Shown piece after piece: positions 19,412 to 28,629 of a DNA stretch of 64,000 nucleotides (positions are counted from its first letter, which is position 1; each line of letters begins with the position of its first letter). Below the pieces are notes generated by a model, which saw nothing but the letters and a program-made list of their open reading frames with translations, had not been told where the DNA came from and did not search any database. The DNA lies in assembly GCF_018035235.1 (NCBI RefSeq), contig NZ_WPCV01000004.1:496001-560000 (forward strand), written 5' to 3'. This DNA comes from Citrobacter sp. On2M. GTDB lineage: Bacteria; Pseudomonadota; Gammaproteobacteria; Enterobacterales; Enterobacteriaceae. Made by a program: the position numbers and the translations under genes.

Positions 19412-20050
19412 ATGGTTCAACGCGCAGAGAAAAAAACAGGTAAGCGCTCGCAGGCCGTCAGTGCAAAACGCCAGGCCATATTAACCGCGGCATTAAATAT
19501 CTTCTCCCAATATGGGATCCACGGCACGCGCCTCGAACAGGTCGCTGAGCAGGCGGGGGTGTCAAAAACCAATCTGCTTTATTACTACTCGTCAAAAGAG
19601 GTGCTTTATATTGCCGTTTTACGGCAAATCCTCGACATCTGGCTGGCACCGTTGAAGGCGTTTCGCGAAGACTTTGCGCCGCTGGTGGCCATCAAAGAAT
19701 ATATTCGTCTTAAGCTGGAAGTGTCCCGGGATTACCCTCAGGCGTCACGGCTGTTTTGTATGGAGATGCTGGCAGGCGCACCGTTGTTGATGGCTGAATT
19801 AACGGGCGATCTCAAAACGCTGATTGATGAGAAGTCCGCGCTGATCGCCGGGTGGATTAAAAGCGGGAAGCTGGCGCCGGTCGATCCGCACCATCTGATT
19901 TTTATGATTTGGGCATCAACCCAGCATTACGCCGATTTTGCTCCACAGGTGGAGGCGGTGACGGGCGCAACGCTGCGTGATGAAGCCTTTTTTAACCAAA
20001 CCGTTGAGAGCGTGCAGCGAATGATTATTGAAGGGATCCGCGTGCGTTAA
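19412..20050 (+). CDS. rutR: RutR, TetR-family pyrimidine-responsive regulator
   Basis: A 212-residue TetR regulator, the same length as E. coli RutR, whose ligand is uracil (or thymine). In E. coli it controls the rut operon, carAB and other genes. The N-terminal helix-turn-helix is GTRLEQVAEQAGVSKTNLLYYY. The ligand-binding half (FCMEMLAGAPLL, WASTQHYADFAPQVEAV) is almost identical to E. coli. ATG 19412 has SD AAGGAG; the frame extends upstream without support. The rutABCDEFG operon it represses in E. coli is absent from this interval. Its 3' end overlaps the convergent LprI-like gene by 4 bp. Confidence 0.93.
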   Translation: MVQRAEKKTGKRSQAVSAKRQAILTAALNIFSQYGIHGTRLEQVAEQAGVSKTNLLYYYSSKEVLYIAVLRQILDIWLAPLKAFREDFAPLVAIKEYIRLKLEVSRDYPQASRLFCMEMLAGAPLLMAELTGDLKTLIDEKSALIAGWIKSGKLAPVDPHHLIFMIWASTQHYADFAPQVEAVTGATLRDEAFFNQTVESVQRMIIEGIRVR

Positions 20051-20442
20051 CCGGCCGGCGGTAACGGACAGCTTAAATCACCTTCTTCGCACTGTAAGAG
20101 CGAGGCGAGAAACGCTTCGCGCTCGTTGGTTTTATCCGTCAGGCACTGGCTGGATATCATCGCCTGGACACTGCCGCCTTCGGTACCGGAACTGATTAAC
20201 GCACAGTCCGCATCGCGCAAGGTTATCCATGCGTTTTGCGCTTTTTTCAGTAAATCGCGCTGGGTTGGGGCGGCGCGCTTCAGCGCATTCTGATAGGTTT
20301 CATTCAGTTTGGCATCTGCCGTCTTAAACTGTCCTGCCGCACAGGTGTTCATTTCAATCTGCGTGTTCGCGCTGGCGCAGTCATCCGCCAGTACCTGGCC
20401 GCTAAGCAGCAGCGCTGCACATGTCAGTAAAATTCGTTTCAT
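20047..20442 (-). CDS. LprI-like periplasmic protein (DUF1311)
   Basis: A 131-residue secreted protein: signal peptide ending at VLA-DDC, then a small helical domain with five more cysteines (NTCAAGQ, DADCAL, SSQCLT, QCEEGDLSCP). The pattern matches the lysozyme-inhibitor LprI N-terminal family, named after M. tuberculosis LprI. Lysozyme inhibition in enterobacteria is inferred from the family and has not been shown for this branch. A Salmonella gene in the same place between rutR and putA appears homologous. Confidence 0.8.
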   Translation of the reverse strand: MKRILLTCAALLLSGQVLADDCASANTQIEMNTCAAGQFKTADAKLNETYQNALKRAAPTQRDLLKKAQNAWITLRDADCALISSGTEGGSVQAMISSQCLTDKTNEREAFLASLLQCEEGDLSCPLPPAG

Positions 20443-20460
20443 GTTTCCCTCTGACTTTAC

Positions 20461-20484
20461 AAAAAAGGCCCCGTTACCGGAGCC
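20461..20484 (-). terminator. Rho-independent terminator of putA
   Basis: Minus-strand reading gives GGCTCCG-GTAA-CGGGGCC (one G-U pair) followed by TTTTTT, 17 bp after the putA stop. Confidence 0.88.
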
Positions 20485-20500
20485 TTAATTAACCACAACC

Positions 20501-23500
20501 TTAACCGATTGTCATCAGGCTGGCGTTCCCCCCGGCAGCGGCGGTATTGACGCTCAGGGAGCGCTCAATGTACAGCCTCTCCAGCAGAATATTGCTTTCG
20601 CCGCGGGCAAAGCCCTGGACCGAGACAATCGCCCCTTCGCGGGCCGCCACCGCTTCGCACAATGCGCGAAGCTGATCGGAATCACCGTGGAAAATAACGG
20701 CATCAAACGGCTGCGAGGTGATGTTGTCTGCTTTGGCAAACTGAATGCGCCCGGAAACCTCAGTTGGCAGGCATTTTGCCAGGTCGCGATGGAATGCATC
20801 ATCAGGCCACAGGATTAAGCTACCTACGGAAGCCACGGCGGCAACCTGTACCAGTGCATCTTGTTCGTCATCGGCAATACATAGCACGCGTTCGCGCGGC
20901 AACAGCGTCCAGGTATTGCGCTCGCCGGTGGGGCCTGGCAGCAGACGTTGGGTACCGGCTTGCGCCAGTTCGCCAAACTGCTGGCAGAGCGCACGCAGCG
21001 ATGGACGATCGGTTGCCCATTCACTGAGCGCTTCCAGCGGCTGAATGAGTGCAGTTTTTAGCTGCGCATCAACCGGGTAGTCTGCATCCTGACGCGCAAG
21101 CGTGATGCCTAACGCATTTTCCGGACGGTTAGCCAGCAGGCGATACAGATACAGCGGTCCACCTGCTTTTGGCCCGGTTCCTGACAAGCCTTCGCCGCCG
21201 AATGGCTGCACGCCGACGACGGCACCGACCATATTGCGGTTAACGTACAAGTTACCCACATGTGCCGATCCCGTGACCTGGGCAATGGTTTCATCGATAC
21301 GGGTGTGCACACCCAACGTCAGGCCGTAGCCGGAGGCATTAATTTGCTCAATGAGGCTGCCCAGATTGTTACGGGTGAAACGCACGACATGCAGTACCGG
21401 GCCGAACACCTCTTTTTGTAATTCGTCGAAGCTTTCCAGCTCGATAAGCGTTGGCGCGATAAAGGTACCTGTTTGCCATTCACGGGCATCGTCGCTGTTT
21501 TCACGCACGGCCTGGAATACCGGACGTCCTTTGGCGCGCATAGACTGAATGTGGCGCTCAATATTGTTTTTCGCTTCTTCATCGATAACCGGCCCGATAT
21601 CGGTCGTCAGGCGGCCCGGGTTGCCCATGCGGCATTCCGCCATCGCGCCGCGCAGCATTTTCAGCGTGTGGTCGGCCACATCATCCTGCAGACACAGGAC
21701 GCGCAGCGCGGAGCAGCGCTGTCCGGCACTGTCAAATGCAGAGGCCAGGACGTCGACCACGACCTGTTCCGTCAGGGCGGAGGAGTCGACAATCATTGCG
21801 TTCATCCCACCCGTTTCGGCGATAAGTGGGATTGGGCGCCCCTGAGCATCAAGGCGGGTTGCGATATTGCGTTGTAACAGCGTGGCGACTTCTGTGGAGC
21901 CGGTAAACATCACGCCGCGAACGCGCTCATCGGAAGTGAGCTGCGCCCCAACGGTTTCACCCTGACCGGGCAACAGTTGCACCACGCCCGGAGGGACTCC
22001 CGCTTCAAGCAAGATTGCGATGCCCTGAGCGGCAATCAGCGGGGTTTGTTCTGCCGGTTTCGCCAGCACGCTATTGCCCGCTGCCAGCGCGGCGGCAATC
22101 TGTCCGGTGAAAATAGCCAGCGGGAAGTTCCATGGGCTGATACAGACCACCGGGCCTAATGGACGATGAGTTTCATTATCAAAGTCATCGCGGACCTGGC
22201 CGGCATAATAGTGCAGGAAGTCGACCGCTTCGCGTACTTCCGCAATGGCGTTGCTGAAGGTTTTACCTGCTTCACGCACCAGGATGCCAATCAACTGCTG
22301 CATCTGACCTTCCATCAGCACGGCGGCGCGATGCAAAATAGCGGCGCGCTCCTGGGGCGGCGTGGCGAACCAGATCGGCGCGTTATTTACCGCGTTCTGC
22401 AACGCCAGTTCCACTTCGCTGTGTGTCGCTTCACGCACGTAACCGACAATGTCTTTCGGTTCAGCCGGGTTGACGACTGGCGTCATTTCACCGTCAGCGA
22501 CTGGTTGTTCGAGCATTGGTTTGGCGTGCCATTTTTGTAGCGCGCTGTTGAGCAGGGCAGAAGACAGCGAGGCCAGACGATGTTCGTTAGCTAAATCCAG
22601 TCCGCCTGAGTTTTCCCTGCCTTTACCGTACAGGTCTCGCGGCAGGGCAATCTTCGGATGCGGCAGCCCGGCCTGACCTTCCTGCTGTGCCAGTTTTTCA
22701 ACGGCTTCGACAGGATCAGCAACCAGTTCATCCAGCGGCAGGGTGGTGTCTGCAATACGGTTGACGAATGAGGTGTTGGCGCCGTTTTCCAGCAGACGAC
22801 GCACCAGGTACGCCAGCAGCGTTTCGTGCGTGCCGACCGGCGCATAAATGCGGCATGGACGGTTCAACTTGCCATCAGCGACTTTGCCGGTGACCTGCTC
22901 ATATAGCGGCTCACCCATGCCGTGCAGGCACTGGAACTCGTACTGCCCTGGGTAGTAGTTTTGACCCGCTAACTGATAAATGGCCGCCAGCGTATGGGCG
23001 TTGTGGGTGGCAAACTGTGGGTAGATCAGGTTGGGGACGGCCAGCAGTTTTTTCGCACAGGCCAGATAGGAGACGTCGGTGTACACCTTACGGGTGTAGA
23101 CCGGATACCCCTCAAGACCGTCCATCTGAGCGCGTTTGATTTCGCTATCCCAGTACGCGCCTTTGACCAGGCGGATCATCAGTCGGCGGCGGCTGCGTGT
23201 AGCCAGATCAATGAGATAATCAATCACATACGGGCAGCGCTTCTGGTAAGCCTGGATTACAAAGCCAATCCCGTTCCAGCCCGCCAGCTCAGGTTCAAAG
23301 CACAGTTTTTCCAGCAGATCGAGGGAGATCTCCAGTCGGTCGGCTTCTTCAGCGTCAATGTTAATGCCGATATCGTACTGACGTGCCAGAAGAGTAAGCG
23401 ATTTCAGTCGAGGATAGAGCTCGTCCATGACGCGGTCATACTGCGCGCGGCTATAACGTGGATGCAGCGCCGACAGTTTGATAGAAATACCTGGTCCTTC

Positions 23501-24463
23501 ATAGATACCACGACCGTTCGAGGCTTTACCAATGGCGTGGATCGCCTGTTGGTATGAAACCATATAAGCCTGAGCATCAGCGGCGGTCAGCGCCGCTTCG
23601 CCCAGCATGTCATAAGAGTAGCGGAAGCCTTTTTCTTCCAGTTTACGCGCATTAGCCAGCGCTTCGGCGATGGTCTCCCCGGTGACAAACTGCTCACCCA
23701 TTAAGCGCATTGCCATATCGACGCCTTTACGCACCAGCGGTTCACCGCTCTTGCCGATAATACGGTTCAGTGAGCGTGAGAGACTGGCTTCGTTATGCGT
23801 AGAAACCAAACGACCGGTAAACAACAACCCCCAGGTCGCCGCGTTGACGAACAGGGACGGGCTGCGTCCAATGTGCGACTGCCAGTTACCGTTGCTGATT
23901 TTGTCGCGGATTAACGCATCGCGGGTTGCCTTATCAGGAATACGCAACAAGGCTTCGGCCAGACACATTAGCGCGACACCTTCCTGCGAAGAAAGAGAGA
24001 ACTCCTGCAATAAACCCTGTACCATCCCGGCGCGCCCGCTGGCGGTCTTCTGGTTGCGCAGTTTATCGGCCAGGCTGTACGCCAGCTTATGCGCCTGCTC
24101 GGCGATGGGCTGCGGCAGGCGAGCCTGCTCCATCAGCATTGGCACTGCGTCGGTTTCGGCACGGCGGTACGCGGCGGTAATTGCTGCGCGTGAAACAGAC
24201 TGTGGCAGGATCTGTTCGGCGAACTCCAGGAAAGGCTGATACGCTTCATTCTGCAGCGTGGTGGATTCCTCACCCTCATTCGCAGCGCCCGCCAGCAGAG
24301 CTGGCAGTTCAGGAAGCGCATCGTCATTTTCCAGTCTTTCGAGATAATTAAAGATGGCTTGCTTAATCAGCCAGTGTGGTGTGCGATCGATTCGTGATGC
24401 TGCTGTTTTAATACGCTCGCGAGTGGCGTCATCCAGCTTAACCCCCATCGTGGTGGTTCCCAT
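20501..24463 (-). CDS. putA: PutA, trifunctional proline dehydrogenase / P5C dehydrogenase / repressor
   Basis: Oxidises proline to glutamate: an FAD proline dehydrogenase passes electrons to the quinone pool and an NAD P5C dehydrogenase finishes the reaction. Without proline it represses the put genes. Order in 1320 residues: ribbon-helix-helix DNA-binding domain (1-47; MGVKLDDATRERIK), proline dehydrogenase barrel (about 260-610; RLVKGAYWDSEIKRAQ, GTHETLLAYLVRR), aldehyde dehydrogenase (about 650-1130; FTGSTEVA, SAGQRCSALRV with catalytic Cys) and a C-terminal lid domain. The RHH domain marks the trifunctional enterobacterial form. Divergent from putP across a 421-bp control region. Confidence 0.97.
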   Translation of the reverse strand: MGTTTMGVKLDDATRERIKTAASRIDRTPHWLIKQAIFNYLERLENDDALPELPALLAGAANEGEESTTLQNEAYQPFLEFAEQILPQSVSRAAITAAYRRAETDAVPMLMEQARLPQPIAEQAHKLAYSLADKLRNQKTASGRAGMVQGLLQEFSLSSQEGVALMCLAEALLRIPDKATRDALIRDKISNGNWQSHIGRSPSLFVNAATWGLLFTGRLVSTHNEASLSRSLNRIIGKSGEPLVRKGVDMAMRLMGEQFVTGETIAEALANARKLEEKGFRYSYDMLGEAALTAADAQAYMVSYQQAIHAIGKASNGRGIYEGPGISIKLSALHPRYSRAQYDRVMDELYPRLKSLTLLARQYDIGINIDAEEADRLEISLDLLEKLCFEPELAGWNGIGFVIQAYQKRCPYVIDYLIDLATRSRRRLMIRLVKGAYWDSEIKRAQMDGLEGYPVYTRKVYTDVSYLACAKKLLAVPNLIYPQFATHNAHTLAAIYQLAGQNYYPGQYEFQCLHGMGEPLYEQVTGKVADGKLNRPCRIYAPVGTHETLLAYLVRRLLENGANTSFVNRIADTTLPLDELVADPVEAVEKLAQQEGQAGLPHPKIALPRDLYGKGRENSGGLDLANEHRLASLSSALLNSALQKWHAKPMLEQPVADGEMTPVVNPAEPKDIVGYVREATHSEVELALQNAVNNAPIWFATPPQERAAILHRAAVLMEGQMQQLIGILVREAGKTFSNAIAEVREAVDFLHYYAGQVRDDFDNETHRPLGPVVCISPWNFPLAIFTGQIAAALAAGNSVLAKPAEQTPLIAAQGIAILLEAGVPPGVVQLLPGQGETVGAQLTSDERVRGVMFTGSTEVATLLQRNIATRLDAQGRPIPLIAETGGMNAMIVDSSALTEQVVVDVLASAFDSAGQRCSALRVLCLQDDVADHTLKMLRGAMAECRMGNPGRLTTDIGPVIDEEAKNNIERHIQSMRAKGRPVFQAVRENSDDAREWQTGTFIAPTLIELESFDELQKEVFGPVLHVVRFTRNNLGSLIEQINASGYGLTLGVHTRIDETIAQVTGSAHVGNLYVNRNMVGAVVGVQPFGGEGLSGTGPKAGGPLYLYRLLANRPENALGITLARQDADYPVDAQLKTALIQPLEALSEWATDRPSLRALCQQFGELAQAGTQRLLPGPTGERNTWTLLPRERVLCIADDEQDALVQVAAVASVGSLILWPDDAFHRDLAKCLPTEVSGRIQFAKADNITSQPFDAVIFHGDSDQLRALCEAVAAREGAIVSVQGFARGESNILLERLYIERSLSVNTAAAGGNASLMTIG

Positions 24464-24523
24464 GCCATTTACTCCTGTTGTACTTAAATACGGGTCTGAT
24501 AGTTACCGAGAAATATCCACCAT

Positions 24524-24698
24524 GTTGCAACTTTGTGCAACCATGTTAAATGTGACTTGGTTTGCAAGCTTGGAAATGAATGAAATGTTAATAAATATGA
24601 TCGTTATGCCAGGGACTGAAAAAGTTACTGAATCTTTTTCTCTGCGGTAGTTAACACTTTTAAAAGGTGCAACCAAAAAAAATGTGAGAGAGTGCAAC
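24524..24698. promoter_or_regulatory. put control region with PutA operators
   Basis: The known PutA recognition core GTTGCA (or its complement TGCAAC) occurs at 24524-24529, 24526-24531, 24536-24541, 24668-24673 and 24693-24698. That gives two clusters within the 421-bp putA-putP divergent region, one near putA and one central. Spacing and clustering resemble the E. coli put control region, so autoregulation by PutA is well supported. Confidence 0.8.
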
Positions 24699-24884
24699 CT
24701 ACAGAAAAATGCTATCTACTCTGGATTAAATTTGATGTAAATGGTGTGTTAAATCGATTGTGAATAACCATCGCTTCCGGCAGGATACGGTCGCCTGGTA
24801 AACATAGATATCTTTGCCACGTTCCGGCAGGGTAATAAAACGGCAAGCCACGGCATTGCTGATACATAATTTTGGAGAGTTTTG

Positions 24885-26393
24885 ATGGCTATTAGCACAC
24901 CGATGTTAGTGACATTCTGTGTCTATATTTTCGGCATGATATTGATAGGGTTTATTGCATGGCGTTCGACCAAAAACTTTGACGATTACATTCTTGGTGG
25001 GCGCAGTCTGGGTCCATTCGTGACCGCGTTATCCGCCGGGGCATCTGACATGAGCGGCTGGCTGCTGATGGGGCTGCCTGGCGCAATTTTCCTGTCGGGG
25101 ATTTCAGAAAGCTGGATCGCTATCGGTCTTATTTTGGGCGCATGGATCAACTGGAAACTGGTGGCCGGACGTTTACGCGTACACACCGAATACAATAACA
25201 ATGCACTGACGTTACCGGATTACTTTACCGGACGCTTTGAAGATAAAAGCCGGATTCTGCGTATTATCTCCGCGCTGGTTATTCTGCTGTTTTTCACCAT
25301 CTATTGTGCTTCCGGTATTGTGGCAGGGGCGCGTCTGTTTGAAAGCACCTTTGGTATGAGCTACGAAACCGCGCTGTGGGCGGGGGCGGCCGCGACTATC
25401 ATTTACACCTTTATCGGTGGTTTCCTGGCGGTAAGCTGGACCGATACTGTCCAGGCCAGCCTGATGATTTTCGCCCTGCTCCTGACGCCGGTGATGGTTA
25501 TTATTGGCGTGGGTGGGTTCGATGATTCACTGGAAGTGATTAAACAAAAGAGCATTGAGAACGTGGACATGTTCAAAGGGCTGAATTTTGTTGCCATCAT
25601 TTCGCTGATGGGCTGGGGTCTGGGCTATTTCGGTCAGCCGCATATTCTGGCGCGCTTTATGGCGGCAGATTCTCATCATAGTATTGTTCATGCTCGCCGT
25701 ATCAGTATGACCTGGATGATCCTCTGTCTGGCAGGAGCAGTTGCCGTTGGCTTCTTTGGTATCGCTTACTTTAACAACAATCCGACGTTGGCCGGTGCCG
25801 TTAATCAGAACGCCGAGCGCGTGTTTATTGAACTGGCGCAAATCCTGTTCAACCCGTGGATTGCCGGTATTCTGCTGTCTGCGATCCTCGCTGCGGTGAT
25901 GTCGACGCTGAGCTGCCAGCTGTTGGTATGCTCGAGTGCAATCACTGAAGATTTGTACAAAGCGTTCCTGCGTAAAAATGCCAGCCAGAAAGAGCTGGTT
26001 TGGATTGGTCGCATCATGGTGCTGGTCGTGGCGCTGGTGTCTATCGCGCTGGCGGCGAACCCGGAGAACCGCGTGCTGGGCCTGGTAAGCTACGCCTGGG
26101 CGGGCTTCGGCGCGGCGTTTGGCCCGGTGGTTCTGTTCTCGGTAATGTGGTCGCGTATGACCCGCAACGGCGCGCTGGCAGGGATGATCATCGGCGCGGT
26201 AACGGTAATCGTCTGGAAGCAGTTCGCCTGGCTGGGTCTGTATGAAATCATCCCGGGCTTTGTTTTCGGCAGCATCGGGATTGTGGTCTTCAGCCTGTTG
26301 GGTAAAGCACCTTCAACTGCTATGCAGCAACGTTTTGCCGAGGCTGACGCCCATTATCACTCAGCTCCGCCATCGCGTTTACAGGCAGAATAA
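24885..26393 (+). CDS. putP: PutP, Na+/proline symporter
   Basis: A 502-residue SSS-family inner-membrane symporter that brings proline in with sodium. It has about 13 hydrophobic segments; SAGASDMSGWLLMGLPG forms the conserved TM2 Na+/proline site, and LSAILAAVMSTLSCQLLV is the TM9-type SSS signature. ATG 24885 with SD GGAGAG is chosen over the in-frame TTG three bases upstream. Divergent from putA and controlled by the operators between them. Confidence 0.97.
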   Translation: MAISTPMLVTFCVYIFGMILIGFIAWRSTKNFDDYILGGRSLGPFVTALSAGASDMSGWLLMGLPGAIFLSGISESWIAIGLILGAWINWKLVAGRLRVHTEYNNNALTLPDYFTGRFEDKSRILRIISALVILLFFTIYCASGIVAGARLFESTFGMSYETALWAGAAATIIYTFIGGFLAVSWTDTVQASLMIFALLLTPVMVIIGVGGFDDSLEVIKQKSIENVDMFKGLNFVAIISLMGWGLGYFGQPHILARFMAADSHHSIVHARRISMTWMILCLAGAVAVGFFGIAYFNNNPTLAGAVNQNAERVFIELAQILFNPWIAGILLSAILAAVMSTLSCQLLVCSSAITEDLYKAFLRKNASQKELVWIGRIMVLVVALVSIALAANPENRVLGLVSYAWAGFGAAFGPVVLFSVMWSRMTRNGALAGMIIGAVTVIVWKQFAWLGLYEIIPGFVFGSIGIVVFSLLGKAPSTAMQQRFAEADAHYHSAPPSRLQAE

Positions 26394-26411
26394 TTTATCT
26401 CCTGTCCCTGA

Positions 26412-26434
26412 AGCCCGCCGTGCGCGGGCTTTTT
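26412..26434 (+). terminator. Rho-independent terminator of putP
   Basis: AGCCCGC / GCGGGCT stem (loop CGTGC) followed by TTTTATT. Confidence 0.88.
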
Positions 26435-26528
26435 ATTGCGCCCCCGCAAACCTGCATAACCATTACCCGCCTAACTGTTTACATTAAGTCATCATTCTCA
26501 AAACATTCTGCTTGAGTTTTTCTTTGCT

Positions 26529-26547
26529 GTAATGATAATCACTATCA
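26529..26547 (+). promoter_or_regulatory. Fur box upstream of efeU
   Basis: The 19-bp sequence at 26529-26547 closely follows the Fur consensus (ATGATAATCACTATCA against ATGATAATCATTATC). It lies about 60 bp before the efeU start, so iron repression of efeUOB is expected. In E. coli the operon is also controlled by low pH through Cpx; no CpxR site was identified here. Confidence 0.8.
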
Positions 26548-26605
26548 CTGTAATTTACTTTTCTTTTCATCAATTGACCGAGAATAACGTTTAAGGGTTC
26601 TTCGC

Positions 26606-27439
26606 ATGTTTGTTCCATTTCTCATTATGTTGCGCGAAGGGTTAGAGGCCGCGCTGATTGTCAGCCTGATTGCCAGCTACCTGAAACGGACTCAGCGTGG
26701 TCGATGGATTGGGGTGATGTGGATTGGTGTTCTGCTGGCGGCGGCATTATGCCTGGCGTTAGGGATTTTCATCAACGAAACCACCGGTGAATTTCCGCAA
26801 AAAGAACAGGAGCTGTTTGAAGGCATCGTGGCGGTCATTGCCGTGGTGATCCTCACCTGGATGGTGTTCTGGATGCGTAAAATTTCCCGCAACGTCAAAG
26901 TCCAGCTTGAACAGGCTGTAGATAACGCGTTGCAACGCGGTAATCATCACGGCTGGGCGCTGGTGATGATGGTCTTTTTTGCTGTTGCGCGAGAAGGGCT
27001 GGAATCGGTGTTCTTCCTGCTGGCGGCATTCCAGCAGGATGTCGGCATCTGGCCGCCGTTAGGCGCGATGTTGGGACTGGCTACCGCAGTGGTACTGGGA
27101 TACCTGATTTACCTCGGCGGCATTCGCCTCAACCTCGGGGCATTCTTTAAATGGACCAGCCTGTTCATTTTGCTGGTAGCTGCCGGTCTTGCCGCTGGGG
27201 CGATCCGCGCTTTCCACGAAGCCGGATTGTGGAATCATTTTCAGGATGTGGCGTTCGACATGAGTAGCGTGCTTTCGACGCATTCGCTGTTTGGCACATT
27301 AATGGAAGGTATTTTCGGTTATCAGGAAGCGCCAAGCGTCAGTGAAGTTGCTGTCTGGTTTATCTACCTGATTCCAGCTTTGGTTATGTTTGCACTACCG
27401 CCGCGCTCAGGTACTACGGCATCGCGTACCGCACCCTGA
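26606..27439 (+). CDS. efeU: EfeU, ferrous-iron permease (Ftr1/OFeT family)
   Basis: A 277-residue inner-membrane protein with seven predicted helices. Two REGLE motifs, at residues 10-14 (TM1) and 129-133 (TM4), are the iron-binding signatures of Ftr1-type permeases. The frame is intact, whereas E. coli K-12 efeU (ycdN) carries a frameshift. First gene of efeUOB, behind the Fur box. Works with EfeO and EfeB in low-pH ferrous uptake. Confidence 0.95.
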   Translation: MFVPFLIMLREGLEAALIVSLIASYLKRTQRGRWIGVMWIGVLLAAALCLALGIFINETTGEFPQKEQELFEGIVAVIAVVILTWMVFWMRKISRNVKVQLEQAVDNALQRGNHHGWALVMMVFFAVAREGLESVFFLLAAFQQDVGIWPPLGAMLGLATAVVLGYLIYLGGIRLNLGAFFKWTSLFILLVAAGLAAGAIRAFHEAGLWNHFQDVAFDMSSVLSTHSLFGTLMEGIFGYQEAPSVSEVAVWFIYLIPALVMFALPPRSGTTASRTAP

Positions 27440-27496
27440 TAAAAATGCGATGCAGAATATTTTTTAGTTACAACATACTTATTAAAGGGCCAGGTT

Positions 27497-28624
27497 ATGA
27501 CGCTTCATTTTCGCCGTAGTGCGCTGCAGTTGGGTATTGCTGTGCTGTTTGCATCCGCTTTTTCTGCTCAAGCCGCCGATATTCCGCAGGTAAAAGTCAC
27601 GGTTAACGACAAACAGTGTGAGCCGATGACCCTCACGGTTAACGCCGGGAAAACGCAATTCATCATCCAGAACCATAGTCAGAAAGCGCTGGAGTGGGAA
27701 ATTCTTAAAGGCGTCATGGTGGTTGAAGAGCGTGAAAACATTGCGCCAGGCTTTAGCCAGAAAATGACGGCTAATCTGCAGCCTGGCGAATATGAGATGA
27801 CCTGTGGTCTGTTGACTAACCCGAAAGGCAAACTGATCGTAAAAGGTAGCGCAACGGCGGATGCTGCGCAGAGCGATGCTCTACTGAGCCTGGACGGTGC
27901 GATTACCGGATACAAAGCCTATGTGACAGCAGAAACCGCGCAGCTGGTTACGGGGACTAAAGCCTTCACCGATGCGATTAAAGCCGGCGATGTGGAAAAA
28001 GCGAAATCGCTGTATGCGCCAACGCGTCAGCATTATGAGCGTATTGAACCGATTGCTGAATTGTTCTCCGATCTCGACGGCAGCATCGATGCCCGTGAAG
28101 ACGACTACGAGCAAAAAGCCGCTGATCCTAATTTCACCGGTTTCCACCGCCTGGAAAAAGCGCTGTTTGGCGACAATACCACCAAGGGTATGGATAAATA
28201 CGCCGATCAGTTGAACAGTGACGTTATCGATCTGCAAACGCGCATTAGCGCACTGGCCTTCCCACCGTCAAAAGTGGTTGGCGGGGCAGCCGGTTTGATT
28301 GAAGAAGTCGCTGCCAGCAAAATCAGCGGGGAAGAAGATCGCTACAGCCATACCGATCTGTGGGATTTCCAGGCCAACGTCGATGGCGCACAGAAAATTG
28401 TCGATCTCCTGCGTCCTCAGTTACAAAAATCCAATGCTGAACTGCTGGCGAAGGTGGATGCGAACTTCAAAAAAGTCGATAGCATTCTGAGTAAGTACCG
28501 TACCAAAGACGGTTTTGAAACTTATGACAAACTGACCGATGCCGATCGCAATGCGCTGAAAGGGCCGATCACGACGCTGGCGGAAGATTTGTCGCAATTA
28601 CGCGGTGTTCTGGGCCTGGATTAA
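27497..28624 (+). CDS. efeO: EfeO, periplasmic cupredoxin/M75 iron-uptake protein
   Basis: A 375-residue periplasmic partner of EfeU. The signal peptide ends at SAQA-ADI. An N-terminal cupredoxin domain (about 27-120; [16 protein letters not shown]) is followed by a helical imelysin/M75 domain with the HxxE metal motif H217-R-L-E220. It is thought to bind iron and deliver it to EfeU. Second gene of the operon; efeB starts 6 bp downstream. Confidence 0.95.
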   Translation: MTLHFRRSALQLGIAVLFASAFSAQAADIPQVKVTVNDKQCEPMTLTVNAGKTQFIIQNHSQKALEWEILKGVMVVEERENIAPGFSQKMTANLQPGEYEMTCGLLTNPKGKLIVKGSATADAAQSDALLSLDGAITGYKAYVTAETAQLVTGTKAFTDAIKAGDVEKAKSLYAPTRQHYERIEPIAELFSDLDGSIDAREDDYEQKAADPNFTGFHRLEKALFGDNTTKGMDKYADQLNSDVIDLQTRISALAFPPSKVVGGAAGLIEEVAASKISGEEDRYSHTDLWDFQANVDGAQKIVDLLRPQLQKSNAELLAKVDANFKKVDSILSKYRTKDGFETYDKLTDADRNALKGPITTLAEDLSQLRGVLGLD

Positions 28625-28629
28625 GCACT

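Noticed and set aside
20554-24327. Many long antisense and shifted frames inside putA
   Set aside because: GC-rich coding DNA gives open shadow frames; PutA is intact across the whole interval.
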